DNA from: Indolivaga alginatilytica
GTDB taxonomy: Bacteria > Bacteroidota > Bacteroidia > Bacteroidales > Dysgonomonadaceae
Direction of reading: 5' to 3'
Assembly: GCF_003201355.1 (NCBI RefSeq)
Contig: NZ_QICL01000023.1
Span: 1 to 64,000, forward strand
DNA length: 64,000 nucleotides
Shown: in pieces, positions 1 through 8,310 of the stretch
How positions within the stretch are numbered: the first letter of the stretch is position 1
Layout of the letters: every line of letters starts with the position of its first letter
The notes under the pieces: generated by a model
Databases searched by the model: none
What the model was told of the DNA's origin: nothing
The model's input: only the letters and a program-made list of their open reading frames with translations
Made by a program: the position numbers and the translations under genes

Positions 1-63
1 GTACATTACGCCGCCTTCACCGAATAGGGATTGGAATTTTTCTTGGATTGCAGTAGTTTTCAT
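1..63 (-). CDS. galK: Probable galactokinase, N-terminal 21 residues only
   Basis: A minus-strand ATG at 63 opens a frame that runs off the window edge. The 21 visible residues begin MKTTAIQEKFQSLFGEGG and end VMY. An IQ-K-F--LFGEGG start fits the N-terminus of Bacteroidales galactokinases, where it comes just before the substrate-binding RSPGRVNLIGEHTDYN segment, which lies outside the window. Galactokinase phosphorylates galactose at C1 (Leloir pathway, cytoplasm). The call rests on about 20 residues and could be wrong; only the open frame and its start are certain. Confidence 0.4.
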   Translation of the reverse strand, partial: MKTTAIQEKFQSLFGEGGVMY

Positions 64-561
64 GGTTTTGGAATATTTATTTATATGGTTAATTATAAGA
101 GTTTTCTGTATATGTATAATTAGAATAAAAAAGTAATTTCAACTATTTAATGATACAATCAAAAAGCATAACTATCTATTGCCGTTTTGCTTACCAAAGC
201 AGTTAATAGTTCTGCGAACTTAATTTCATAGCATACTATTAAATTCGAGTAAACGACAAGCCCTAATATAGACTCAGTCAATAAATACATCACCGAATTT
301 ATTAAGTGGTGTAAAATTAACATTTATTTCTTTACACAATAATGTTTTTTGAACAAATGGGAACTTTTTCATTCTTTTAACTATGAGATAAGTACATCTA
401 CTATACAGGGTCATAATTTGAGATTATAATTTATCAGAACTCGATTCCTATCAGCAAAAATCAATAGTGAGAAGCAGTAGTCGATAAGCTTTACCTTAAA
501 GATTTATTAGTTGCACAAAGTAAACAATTGAGTAACAAAGTAAACGGTAAATAACTCATAA
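64..561. other. Non-coding stretch with no recognised feature
   Basis: This AT-rich stretch follows the probable galK start (63, minus) and precedes the inverted repeat at 562-643. I see no convincing ORF, no exact TAnnTTTG promoter on either strand, no strong hairpin followed by a T-run and no copy of the dispersed repeats found elsewhere. It presumably holds the galK promoter, which I cannot place. Confidence 0.4.
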
Positions 562-643
562 GTGTCACTTTTGAGAATTTAATAAATATCTGTAAATCAG
601 AAAATAACAATTGAAAAGGTTACAAAAGTAACAAAAGTGACAC
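562..643. repeat. 12-bp perfect inverted repeat beside the terminase-like gene
   Basis: GTGTCACTTTTG at 562-573 is the exact reverse complement of CAAAAGTGACAC at 632-643, with 58 nt between the arms. The right arm ends one base before the stop codon (644-646) of the minus-strand DNA-binding protein. A smaller GTTAC-AAAA-GTAAC hairpin lies just inside the right arm. There is no T-run, so it is not an ordinary terminator. It could be a binding site for the adjacent small-terminase-like protein or the remnant of an element end (inference). Confidence 0.6.
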
Positions 644-1147
644 CTAACACGAGCCTTTTTTCTCACTCAGATTCTTTTGTAACCTTTCCAGATCGCGTTT
701 GGTCTTTTCACTGTCTACCGTTATCACTAACGGACTCGGTGCCTGTGGCTCTTTCCGACCTTTCGACTCACTATATCCTCCCGATAAAGAATAGACGATA
801 GCCGAAGTTTCGGGTACGCAGTATTTTTCCTTTACCACATATTCTTTTACTTCCAGACTATAAGGATCGTCGCTATCCTTCGAAGCCACATAAGTTGTTT
901 TTGTTTCTATCTGCCTGTACCCTTCGAGCTTTTGCCGCATCGATTGGCGGGCTTTTTGTTTCAGTTTTTCTTCACGCGCTTCTACAGCCTGATCCAATGC
1001 TTCGGCAAAATCGGGCTTAGTTGCTTTCCATTCATAAAATATTTTCCGGCTAATGCCCACAATACAGCATATCTCAGTTATTGTATAATTGTCTTCTTCT
1101 ATCAATGCTGTTATTTTATCAGATAATGATCGATTAAATTTGCCCAT
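644..1147 (-). CDS. Orphan small-terminase-like helix-turn-helix protein
   Basis: This protein of 167 residues has an N-terminal helix-turn-helix of the phage small-terminase/transposase type: MGKFNRSLSDKITALIEEDN, then a YTITEICCIVGISRKIFYEW segment. A charged helix follows (about residues 35-65, DQAVEAREEKLKQKAR), and the C-terminus is lysine-rich. Small terminase subunits bind packaging sites on phage DNA, but no large terminase, portal or other phage gene is near, so packaging is unlikely here; a DNA-binding role is the safer statement. The start at 1147 is taken because the helix-turn-helix domain begins there; an in-frame ATG at 1192 would add 15 residues. It is divergent from cobQ, and the inverted repeat at 562-643 abuts its stop codon. 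Confidence 0.6.
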   Translation of the reverse strand: MGKFNRSLSDKITALIEEDNYTITEICCIVGISRKIFYEWKATKPDFAEALDQAVEAREEKLKQKARQSMRQKLEGYRQIETKTTYVASKDSDDPYSLEVKEYVVKEKYCVPETSAIVYSLSGGYSESKGRKEPQAPSPLVITVDSEKTKRDLERLQKNLSEKKGSC

Positions 1148-1284
1148 AACACTTTCTCTTATAGATAAAAAGGTTGTAAAAGTGTATTGCATGCGCCCGA
1201 AAAGTAATTGAACGCATGCAAGGCACTTCTTCTACGAAAAAAACTTAAACCGAACATTTATAAGAAAGAATGTACACAAATTCA

Positions 1285-1292
1285 TACCTTTG
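1285..1292 (+). promoter_or_regulatory. Bacteroidetes -7 promoter element for the cobalamin operon
   Basis: TACCTTTG matches the Bacteroidetes primary-sigma -7 consensus TAnnTTTG and lies 29 nt upstream of the cobQ ATG. No clear -33 TTG is seen. Its position also argues against the upstream in-frame TTG at 1208 being the translation start. No cobalamin riboswitch is recognisable in the short leader. Confidence 0.6.
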
Positions 1293-1321
1293 TATCTAAA
1301 TTTAGACTAGTATTTAATCTC

Positions 1322-2800
1322 ATGGAGAAACTCCGACCAATCATGTTTGCCGGCACAGGTAGCGATGTTGGCAAAAGTGTGATTGCTGCCGCTTTTTGCC
1401 GTATATTCTTACAAGACGGTTACCATCCCGCCCCTTTTAAAGCTCAAAATATGGCTCTTAATTCTTTTGCAACCCCCGAAGGGTTGGAGATTGGACGGGC
1501 ACAAGCAGTTCAGGCAGAAGCCGCAGGCATTCCCTGTCATACTGATATGAACCCTTTATTACTAAAACCGACTACAGATAAAGTGGCTCAGGTAGTACTG
1601 AATGGTAAACCATACGGCAATCAAAGTGCTTACCAATATTTCAAAAAAGAAGGTCGTGATGTTCTGAGAAATGCGGTAAATGATGCATTTGATCGTTTAG
1701 AAAAGCGGTTCAATCCTATCGTTATGGAAGGTGCAGGAAGTGTATCCGAAATCAATTTACGGGAAACCGATATTGTAAACCTACCGATGGCAATCCATGC
1801 CGGAGCTGATGTTATTCTCGTAGCAGACATAGACCGTGGAGGGGTATTTGCCAGTGTATACGGATCGGTAATGCTGATGACCGAAGAAGAACGAAAACAT
1901 ACCAAAGGGATTCTTATCAACAAATTCAGAGGAGACATGAGGCTCTTCGAATCGGGTGTAAAAATTATAGAAGATCTTTGCGGCATTCCCGTCATTGGTG
2001 TTGTACCTTATTACAAGGACATCTACATCGAAGAAGAAGATTCGGTAATGCTCCAGACTAAGAACCTGCAAGCCTCTCATGATAAGGTAAATGTTGCAGT
2101 TATACTGCTCAGACATTTATCTAACTTCACCGATTTTAATATTCTGGAACGAGATCCCCGTGTTCACCTCTATTACACCAATAATACGGATGAAATAGAG
2201 AAAGCCGATATCATACTGATTCCCGGGAGCAAAAGTACTCTTGCCGACATGTATGAACTACGTCGCAACGGGGTAGCCCAAAGCATCATTAAAGCGCATA
2301 AAGAGGGAGCTACAGTAATGGGCATCTGCGGAGGTTATCAAATGATGGGACAGGAGGTATGCGATCCGTTGCATGTAGAAGGATCAATAGAACGACTTCC
2401 CGGATTGGGACTACTTCCGATTTCTACGGAAATGCAGGGAGAAAAGGTGACACAACAAGTGAAATTTTCATTTCTTGATTCTGAGGCTTCATGTGAGGGT
2501 TATGAAATACACATGGGTACAACCACACCGATTGAAGGAGCCCAATATACCCCTTTAAATCATCTGAGCGATGGCAATAGAGATGGTTTTTATTTGGATA
2601 GGAAATGCTTCGGCACATACATTCATGGAATTTTAGATAACGGAGCATTTATTGATTTCTTACTCGAACCTTATGCAGAAAAGCTATCCAATGAGCCTTT
2701 CGATTTTAAAGCATATAAAGAAGAACAGTACAACAAATTAGCCGACCATGTACGCAAAAATGTGAATATGGATTTGGTATATAAAACATTGACTACCTGA
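1322..2800 (+). CDS. cobQ: Cobyric acid synthase (glutamine-hydrolysing)
   Basis: CobQ/CbiP amidates four carboxylates of adenosylcobyrinic acid a,c-diamide, using ATP and glutamine, to give adenosylcobyric acid in the cytoplasm. The 492-residue product has the normal length. The N-terminal synthetase domain has the P-loop-like FAGTGSDVGKS (residues 9-19). The C-terminal class I glutaminase domain shows the nucleophile Cys336 in MGICGGYQMMG and the catalytic His435 in TYIHG. I start at the ATG at 1322 because the family begins with this P-loop; the open frame extends upstream only to a TTG. It is the first gene of a five-gene operon and ends 1 nt before cobD. Confidence 0.95.
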   Translation: MEKLRPIMFAGTGSDVGKSVIAAAFCRIFLQDGYHPAPFKAQNMALNSFATPEGLEIGRAQAVQAEAAGIPCHTDMNPLLLKPTTDKVAQVVLNGKPYGNQSAYQYFKKEGRDVLRNAVNDAFDRLEKRFNPIVMEGAGSVSEINLRETDIVNLPMAIHAGADVILVADIDRGGVFASVYGSVMLMTEEERKHTKGILINKFRGDMRLFESGVKIIEDLCGIPVIGVVPYYKDIYIEEEDSVMLQTKNLQASHDKVNVAVILLRHLSNFTDFNILERDPRVHLYYTNNTDEIEKADIILIPGSKSTLADMYELRRNGVAQSIIKAHKEGATVMGICGGYQMMGQEVCDPLHVEGSIERLPGLGLLPISTEMQGEKVTQQVKFSFLDSEASCEGYEIHMGTTTPIEGAQYTPLNHLSDGNRDGFYLDRKCFGTYIHGILDNGAFIDFLLEPYAEKLSNEPFDFKAYKEEQYNKLADHVRKNVNMDLVYKTLTT

Positions 2801-2801
2801 A

Positions 2802-3812
2802 ATGATAACAGGACACGGCGATGACGCATACCAATTCAATTATGAGATTGTAAGCAATTTCAGTTCCAATGTATACAATAAATTCGATCTGAAAGATCTG
2901 AAAGAATACTTATGGGCAAACATTGCTTCGATACATTCTTACCCCGAACCCGATGCACTTACTCTTCGGAAACTCATCGGAAAGAAATTGAATATATCTT
3001 CGGAAGAAATAAGTGTTACAAACGGAGCAACCGAGGCTATTTATCTCATAGCACAAGCCTTTAGAGGAAGCAAGACTGCTGTAGTAATTCCAACATTCAG
3101 AGAATACGAAGATGCTTGCGAAATACATGAGCACAGTCTCTATTTTATAGAATCATTAGATAATATTGAGCCTGACACTCAATTGGTATGGTTATGCAAC
3201 CCGAATAACCCGACAGGTAAAATATACGACAAAGAATACCTTAAGGGAATAATATCGAGCAATCCAAATACCTGTTTTGTTATAGACCAGTCGTATGCAG
3301 CATTTACAGAGAATAAAATATGGAATGCTTCGGAAGCATTGAACTTCAACAATGTTATCTTACTACATTCATTAACTAAATGCTATGCAATTCCCGGACT
3401 GCGTTTAGGTTATATCACAGCTCAAAAAGATAAAATAGACTTGATTAAACATTACAGCATGCCTTGGTCTGTGAATCAATTGGCACAATTAGCCGGTCTG
3501 TATTTATTGGAAAATGTCACCTATAAATTCTCTGATTATTTACCGGAATCTCAGCGTGTACAAAGACAACTGTCAGAGATATTCGGAATCAAAGTATATA
3601 TGTCCGAAATGCACTTCTTCCTTTGCCAATTAGAACAAGGAAAAGCCTCTGATTTGAAAAAATTTCTAATAGAGACAGAAGGTTTTTTAATTCGTGATGC
3701 TGCCAATTTCAGAGGATTAGATGCAAGCTACTTTCGAATAGCAGTGCAAGACAAAATGAATAATAATCTATTAATAAAAGCGATAGAAGAATGGACAAAA
3801 CTCTCTTTCTGA
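2802..3812 (+). CDS. cobD: L-threonine-O-3-phosphate decarboxylase (CobD-type)
   Basis: This 336-residue PLP enzyme belongs to the fold-type I aminotransferases (histidinol-phosphate aminotransferase-like). CobD decarboxylates L-threonine phosphate to (R)-1-amino-2-propanol phosphate, the linker of the cobalamin nucleotide loop. Visible landmarks are SVTNGATEAIYL (PLP phosphate binding, residues 71-82), CNPNNPTG (132-139) and the Schiff-base Lys193 in SLTKCYAIPGLRLGY. The N-terminal GHGDD replaces the more usual HGGN. A histidinol-phosphate aminotransferase is the alternative, but its place between cobQ and cbiB settles the role. Its last 22 bases overlap cbiB, which suggests translational coupling. 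Confidence 0.9.
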   Translation: MITGHGDDAYQFNYEIVSNFSSNVYNKFDLKDLKEYLWANIASIHSYPEPDALTLRKLIGKKLNISSEEISVTNGATEAIYLIAQAFRGSKTAVVIPTFREYEDACEIHEHSLYFIESLDNIEPDTQLVWLCNPNNPTGKIYDKEYLKGIISSNPNTCFVIDQSYAAFTENKIWNASEALNFNNVILLHSLTKCYAIPGLRLGYITAQKDKIDLIKHYSMPWSVNQLAQLAGLYLLENVTYKFSDYLPESQRVQRQLSEIFGIKVYMSEMHFFLCQLEQGKASDLKKFLIETEGFLIRDAANFRGLDASYFRIAVQDKMNNNLLIKAIEEWTKLSF

Positions 3813-4753
3813 TAATACCTCTAATCATTGGTTGGATTGCAGATAGATTAGTCGGTGATCCGGCGTCACTCCCTCATCCCATCGTAGCGTTCGGCAAAAT
3901 AATAGCGAAGGGTGAAAAATTATTGAATAAAAATAAATCCGGAATATTTAAAGGAGCTGCTTTTTCGGTCTCGCTCATCATTATAACTTTCTGCATTTTT
4001 CATTTTACAGATAAAGGTCTAACCTCCATAAATCCATATTTAGCCATAGGGTTCAATGCCATAATGGTATTCTTTTGTCTGGCAGGAAAAACTCTTGCAG
4101 ATGAAGTGAGAAACGTTTTCATTGCAACCGATAAATCCACAGAAGACGGACGCAAGCAAGTCGCCCGAATTGTAGGACGAGACACCTCTCAATTATCTCC
4201 TCAACAGATACGAACAGCTGCACTCGAAACTTTATCCGAAAATCTCAGTGATGGTGTTATTGCACCACTCTTTTGGTACTTATTATTAGGAGTACCGGGT
4301 ATGGTTGCCTACAAAATGATCAATACTCTCGATTCGATGATCGGATATAAAAACGAACGCTATAAAGATTTCGGATGCTGGGCTGCTCATATTGACGACA
4401 TTGTCAATTATATTCCGGCTCGATTAACAGCCTTATTAATGCTCATTGTCAGCGGTAGGCTGCCGTTATTATCTTTCGTTATAAGATACGGATCGCAGCA
4501 TGCCAGCCCCAATTCGGGATATCCCGAAGCTGCCTTGGCAGGAATTCTCGATTGCCGGTTTGGAGGTCCTAACCATTATTTCGGTCAATTAGTGGAAAAG
4601 CCATATATCGGAACTACCGACAGAGCGATTATCACTGAAGATATGCAACTAGCTGTCAGCATAAATCAACGAACAGAGATACTAATGATTTTAATAATCA
4701 TTGTACTAAGTATTACAAATATATTCCCTTTACTTAATTTAAATTTATCATGA
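3791..4753 (+). CDS. cbiB: Adenosylcobinamide-phosphate synthase (CbiB)
   Basis: CbiB is an inner-membrane enzyme that joins adenosylcobyric acid to aminopropanol phosphate (the product of the preceding CobD). The 320-residue product has the usual length and begins with a hydrophobic segment followed by the family motif WIADRLVGDPASLPHP. Further family blocks are LSENLSDGVIAPLFWY, NTLDSMIGYKN and YGSQHASPNSGYPEAALAG. Hydrophobic segments also occur near residues 55-72, 84-100 and 295-315. It overlaps cobD by 22 nt and the next gene by 4 nt (ATGA). Confusingly, this family is also called CobD in the aerobic pathway. Confidence 0.95.
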   Translation: MDKTLFLIIPLIIGWIADRLVGDPASLPHPIVAFGKIIAKGEKLLNKNKSGIFKGAAFSVSLIIITFCIFHFTDKGLTSINPYLAIGFNAIMVFFCLAGKTLADEVRNVFIATDKSTEDGRKQVARIVGRDTSQLSPQQIRTAALETLSENLSDGVIAPLFWYLLLGVPGMVAYKMINTLDSMIGYKNERYKDFGCWAAHIDDIVNYIPARLTALLMLIVSGRLPLLSFVIRYGSQHASPNSGYPEAALAGILDCRFGGPNHYFGQLVEKPYIGTTDRAIITEDMQLAVSINQRTEILMILIIIVLSITNIFPLLNLNLS

Positions 4754-5331
4754 AAATATATACTAAAGGCGGAGACAAAGGTAAGACAGGAATACACGGA
4801 GGGCAACGTGTTGACAAAGACGATATACGCATCGAAGCAAACGGAAGCATCGATGAATTAAACTCTATGATTGGCGTTGTACGAGCTTATCTTCCCCGGG
4901 AACACGAATGGCAACCGATATTATTCCGGATACAATCGGAGTTAATGGTTGTGATGTCTCATGTGGCAACACCTTCCGAAATGCGGGAAAAAAATCCGAA
5001 TAAACTTTCCGAAGATCTGGCTAAATTCTGTGAAGAGTGCATGGATAGCATGACCGACAGGATGGGCGAAAGTAAAACCTTTGTTTTACCGGGAGGGACT
5101 CTGGTTTCCGCACATCTCCAATTAGCCAGAACCATAGCCCGAAGGAGCGAACGACGTTTATGGACATTGAATAAAAAAGACGAGGTTCCGGCAAGTATAC
5201 TTCAATTTATAAATCGCTTGTCTGACCTATTCTTTACTATGGCTCGATTCGAAATGTTTCAGGAAGGGGCAGACGAAGAACGTTGGCACGATTTCCTATA
5301 CAAGCGTAAAAAGAATACCGAAAATGAGTAA
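4750..5331 (+). CDS. pduO: PduO-type ATP:cob(I)alamin adenosyltransferase
   Basis: This 193-residue enzyme transfers the 5'-deoxyadenosyl group of ATP to cob(I)alamin or cob(I)inamide, making the coenzyme form. The N-terminal signature YTKGGDKGKTGIHGG, followed by RVDKDDIRIEANGSIDELN, is the ATP-binding block of the PduO family; the C-terminal half has the helix ARTIARRSERRLW, which supplies arginines to the trimer active site. It starts inside the cbiB stop (ATGA) and overlaps cobU by 8 nt, so all the operon genes are probably coupled. In most organisms this enzyme is not placed between cbiB and cobU. Confidence 0.93.
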   Translation: MKIYTKGGDKGKTGIHGGQRVDKDDIRIEANGSIDELNSMIGVVRAYLPREHEWQPILFRIQSELMVVMSHVATPSEMREKNPNKLSEDLAKFCEECMDSMTDRMGESKTFVLPGGTLVSAHLQLARTIARRSERRLWTLNKKDEVPASILQFINRLSDLFFTMARFEMFQEGADEERWHDFLYKRKKNTENE

Positions 5332-5836
5332 AAAAATCATTTTAATCACAGGAGGACAACGATCCGGAAAAAGCAGTTACGCCCAACAACTGGCTCTATC
5401 GTTGTCTGACAATCCTGTTTATCTGGCAACTTCACGCATTTGGGATGAAGAACACCAGAAGCGTATTGAACGCCATAAAGCGGACAGAGGCACTGAATGG
5501 ACTAATATGGAGGAAGAGAAGCAATTAAGCAACCGTCAACTTACAAATCGCGTTGTACTTATTGATTGTGTTACTTTATGGGCTACAAATTTTTTCTTCG
5601 ATAATAATTCGGATGTCGATTTATCTTTAGCTATAATGAAAGAGGAATTCGATAAGTTAACCCGGCAAGAAGCACAATTTATCTTTGTGACCAATGAGAT
5701 CGGATTAGGAGGAACTTCTGAAAATAAAGTTCAAAGATTATTTACAGATTTGCAAGGATGGATCAATCAATATATCGCCTCCAAAGCCGATCAGGTATAT
5801 CTAATGGTTTCGGGAATACCTCTAAAGGTAAAATAA
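5324..5836 (+). CDS. cobU: Adenosylcobinamide kinase / guanylyltransferase
   Basis: CobU phosphorylates adenosylcobinamide and then transfers GMP to it, giving adenosylcobinamide-GDP. The 170-residue protein has its P-loop at the N-terminus (GGQRSGKSS, residues 10-18) and the RIERHK block, whose His51 corresponds to the guanylylated histidine of the family. It ends in the usual SGIPLKVK. It is the last gene of the operon and is followed by a strong terminator. The partners that finish the pathway (cobS, cobT, cobC) are not here and must lie elsewhere. Confidence 0.93.
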   Translation: MSKKIILITGGQRSGKSSYAQQLALSLSDNPVYLATSRIWDEEHQKRIERHKADRGTEWTNMEEEKQLSNRQLTNRVVLIDCVTLWATNFFFDNNSDVDLSLAIMKEEFDKLTRQEAQFIFVTNEIGLGGTSENKVQRLFTDLQGWINQYIASKADQVYLMVSGIPLKVK

Positions 5837-5850
5837 AAATATATAAACAA

Positions 5851-5880
5851 AAAAAGCTGCCTTTACAGACAGCTTTTTTT
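5851..5880. terminator. Bidirectional terminator between cobU and the SPOR gene
   Basis: AAAAAGCTG at 5851-5859 pairs with CAGCTTTTT (5869-5877) around a short loop, followed by a T-run. The A-run on the left gives a T-run on the minus strand, so the hairpin can serve both the cobalamin operon (plus) and the convergent SPOR gene (minus). Confidence 0.85.
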
Positions 5881-5903
5881 GTTTCTTAATTATATAAGAT
5901 ATT

Positions 5904-6983
5904 TTAATTTCTCTTTGTAAATACCCAAGCATCATTTAATTTCGGATTACTCTTCCTGAATGAGGCTAAGTATTTTTCAGCTTGTGTTTTATCTTCAAAA
6001 GATGCAATATAAATTCTGTTACGGTCTCCCGCATTCACGATATTAGCATCCTTATATCCTTGATTTTTAAATCTGCTTAAGGCTTTCTCGGCTTCTGATT
6101 TACTTCCTGCACTGCCTATTATCACAAAGAACTTCGGTTCAGCAGACTTCTTAACTTTAGGAGTTTCTGTTACAATAGCTTTGGTTACCTTTGTCGGCTC
6201 TGCTTTTTGAGTGACAGAAGGAGCAACCTTCTCTATTTTCGGTTCTTCTTTTTTTACTTCTATTTCAACAGCCGGTTTTTCAATATCTGCATCTGCTGTT
6301 AAGGCAGATTCTTCCGAGGAAACAGCAAGTAAATTACTAACAGGTGTAGCTTCCGGCTTATTAGCCGGTGTAGCCGATGTCGAAATCAGATCAGTAAAGA
6401 ATCCCGATTTCTGTATGTTACTATTGTCATTCTCCGAGATAGGAGTAGAAGTTACAAAGAATATTAAAATAGCTGCTGCAGCCGCACCTACTCCGGCAAA
6501 AGCACGTTTATAGAACGATCGTTTAGAAGTAATAACAGATATTTTCTGTATCTCCTGAATATCAACCAATCGCCTCATTTCCAAGACTGACAAACCAAAT
6601 GTTTCGGGATGAAAGGATGATAGTCTATTATTGGTTTCAAAATTAAATCGACCTTCCGCATCCAGAGATAATTTACCTAACTGCCCTATCTGAACGGGTT
6701 GTCTAAGACTTAAAATAGTATTAAGCCTTTTTACGACATCGGTCAATCGTTTACAGGCAATGTCATATGAAATAGAATATGCATTCATATAAGATTCAGC
6801 CAACAAACCGTCATTATACTTCAAATCAGGATTAAAACCAACGCTAACCCTAGGTGGAACGATAGAACCATCAGAAGCCACTTTGGCTACTTCACGATTC
6901 AATACAAAACCTCCAAAATCCGGTATAATCACACAGTCATGCTTCTGTATCAGGTAATCTATATGTGATGTAAATTCTTTCAT
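5904..6983 (-). CDS. HU-CCDC81 and SPOR domain cell-envelope protein
   Basis: The 359-residue protein starts at the ATG at 6983 (the longer frame begins with TTG). Residues 1-120 match the paired bacterial HU-CCDC81 domains (DFGGFVLNRE, GFNPDLKYNDG and QPVQIGQLGKLSLD blocks). A single membrane helix follows at about 163-180 (GVGAAAAAILIFFV), then a low-complexity Pro/Lys/Glu linker and a C-terminal SPOR domain (about 282-356). SPOR domains bind glycan strands lacking stem peptides at division sites, and HU-like domains suggest an interaction inside the cell, so the protein may link the cytoplasm to septal peptidoglycan (inference). It is convergent with cobU and probably transcribed alone. 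Confidence 0.85.
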   Translation of the reverse strand: MKEFTSHIDYLIQKHDCVIIPDFGGFVLNREVAKVASDGSIVPPRVSVGFNPDLKYNDGLLAESYMNAYSISYDIACKRLTDVVKRLNTILSLRQPVQIGQLGKLSLDAEGRFNFETNNRLSSFHPETFGLSVLEMRRLVDIQEIQKISVITSKRSFYKRAFAGVGAAAAAILIFFVTSTPISENDNSNIQKSGFFTDLISTSATPANKPEATPVSNLLAVSSEESALTADADIEKPAVEIEVKKEEPKIEKVAPSVTQKAEPTKVTKAIVTETPKVKKSAEPKFFVIIGSAGSKSEAEKALSRFKNQGYKDANIVNAGDRNRIYIASFEDKTQAEKYLASFRKSNPKLNDAWVFTKRN

Positions 6984-7141
6984 ATTACAAATATAAGTTA
7001 TAGTATCCAACTTCTCATTCTTTTAATTCTTAAAATCAGATAGATAATTTTTATATCTATTAATCATCTGAAATCCAATGGGGATAAAGCATTGCGAGGA
7101 TTTAGGCCTTGCAAAAAACACAAATAATGCTTAACAACATA

Positions 7142-7149
7142 CAAATATA
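7142..7149 (-). promoter_or_regulatory. -7 promoter element, probably for the SPOR gene
   Basis: The minus strand reads TATATTTG, an exact TAnnTTTG match, about 160 nt upstream of the SPOR gene ATG. No -33 TTG is placed at the right distance. A second TATATTTG at 6988-6995 lies only 5 nt before the ATG and is probably fortuitous. Confidence 0.4.
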
Positions 7150-7206
7150 GAGCACTACCGGTTGAGATATTCGCTAACATTGCAGTATCAAATCCTAAAT
7201 CTAATA

Positions 7207-8310
7207 CTATTTCTCTTTTAAGGCCTCATAAAAGAGGTTTTCATATTGATGTACTATTGAATTCCAAGAATATTCGTCTTCAATTTTAGCCTTGTTATCA
7301 GATATTAGTAACAATCTCTTATGCTCATTTGTTTGCTGACACTCACAAATTATAGAACTTATCTCGCTGCTATTATTAAAATAAAAAGCATTTTGACCCA
7401 ATACGGCTCTATTAAAAGGATTACCATGAGCAACAATCAAACTTTGTGAAGCCATAGCTTCCAAGAGTGACGGATTGGTTCCGCCGACAGAATGACCGTG
7501 AAAATACAATGTCGAATAGTGACGTAAGCTATCCAAAACATTCTTATCATATATTCCGCCTAGAAAGCGTATGTTCCGCCCCCCGTACTTTTGTTGAAGA
7601 AGCCGCCCGTATTTAGTTTCAGCATTGCCAATAACCAAGAAGGGACGAGCATCCTTGGACAAGGCGTATCCATCGAGAATCATCTCAATATTATTTTCGG
7701 GTTCGAGACGTGCTATTAATAAAAAGTACTCACGAATAACGACATCATAAGTTCGCAAAATTTCTTCATTAAAATATTCAACAATATCCGCACCATAGGC
7801 TATACAAAATGAATCGACACCGAACTCTTTCTTATAATATTGCTGAATAGCTGAATTGTCAGAAACTAAATAATCCGATTTGCGAACCGCTATTTTCTCC
7901 AACCTCTTGATCAGTTGTCGCGTAAAGTAATTCCATTTGCTTCTTTTCCATTCTATCCCATCCATATTGGTAATTACAATGGGCGAATTTTTCTTTAGCA
8001 AATAATAAGAAGGTGAATTACTATGGTAACCGGCTTCATAGATAATATCGAAATCTTGTTTCAAGGCATCTTTCAGGCACAGATAGTCATAGATAAAATT
8101 GGCTGCTGCCCCTATCTGTTTTTCGGGACTGTATATTTTTTTTATTCTGACTCCTTTAAATTCAGATTGATTGTATTCATGAAAATGCACATTATACACT
8201 GTAACAGAGTGCCCACGATTAACCAATCCTACAGATAAGTATTCTGCGAACTGCTCAAATCCCCCGTAACTATTGGGGATGCCTCTTGTTCCTAGTATTG
8301 CTATTTTCAT
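7207..8310 (-). CDS. Glycosyltransferase with DUF1972 (rhamnosyltransferase-like)
   Basis: This 367-residue GT-B fold glycosyltransferase begins with the DUF1972 N-terminal signature MKIAILGTRGIPNSYGGFEQ, found in many exopolysaccharide enzymes that transfer rhamnose or similar deoxy sugars. The C-terminal half has a family 1-type donor site, GGTNPSLLEAMASQ (about residues 273-286). It probably adds one sugar to the lipid-linked repeat unit on the cytoplasmic side of the membrane; donor and acceptor cannot be read from the sequence. It is the last gene of the exopolysaccharide operon, and its start overlaps the previous stop by 4 nt. Confidence 0.85.
   Translation of the reverse strand: MKIAILGTRGIPNSYGGFEQFAEYLSVGLVNRGHSVTVYNVHFHEYNQSEFKGVRIKKIYSPEKQIGAAANFIYDYLCLKDALKQDFDIIYEAGYHSNSPSYYLLKKNSPIVITNMDGIEWKRSKWNYFTRQLIKRLEKIAVRKSDYLVSDNSAIQQYYKKEFGVDSFCIAYGADIVEYFNEEILRTYDVVIREYFLLIARLEPENNIEMILDGYALSKDARPFLVIGNAETKYGRLLQQKYGGRNIRFLGGIYDKNVLDSLRHYSTLYFHGHSVGGTNPSLLEAMASQSLIVAHGNPFNRAVLGQNAFYFNNSSEISSIICECQQTNEHKRLLLISDNKAKIEDEYSWNSIVHQYENLFYEALKEK

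Noticed and set aside
644-1147. Start of a prophage
   Set aside because: No large terminase, portal, capsid, integrase or attachment-site pair is present in the window; only the lone HTH protein.
1193-1321. Cobalamin riboswitch before cobQ
   Set aside because: The leader after the -7 element is only about 30 nt and the whole gap lacks the B12-box-like GCCACTG and the multi-stem core.
6988-6995. TATATTTG five bases before the SPOR gene start as its promoter
   Set aside because: Transcription would start at or after the ATG; the match at 7142-7149 is better placed.
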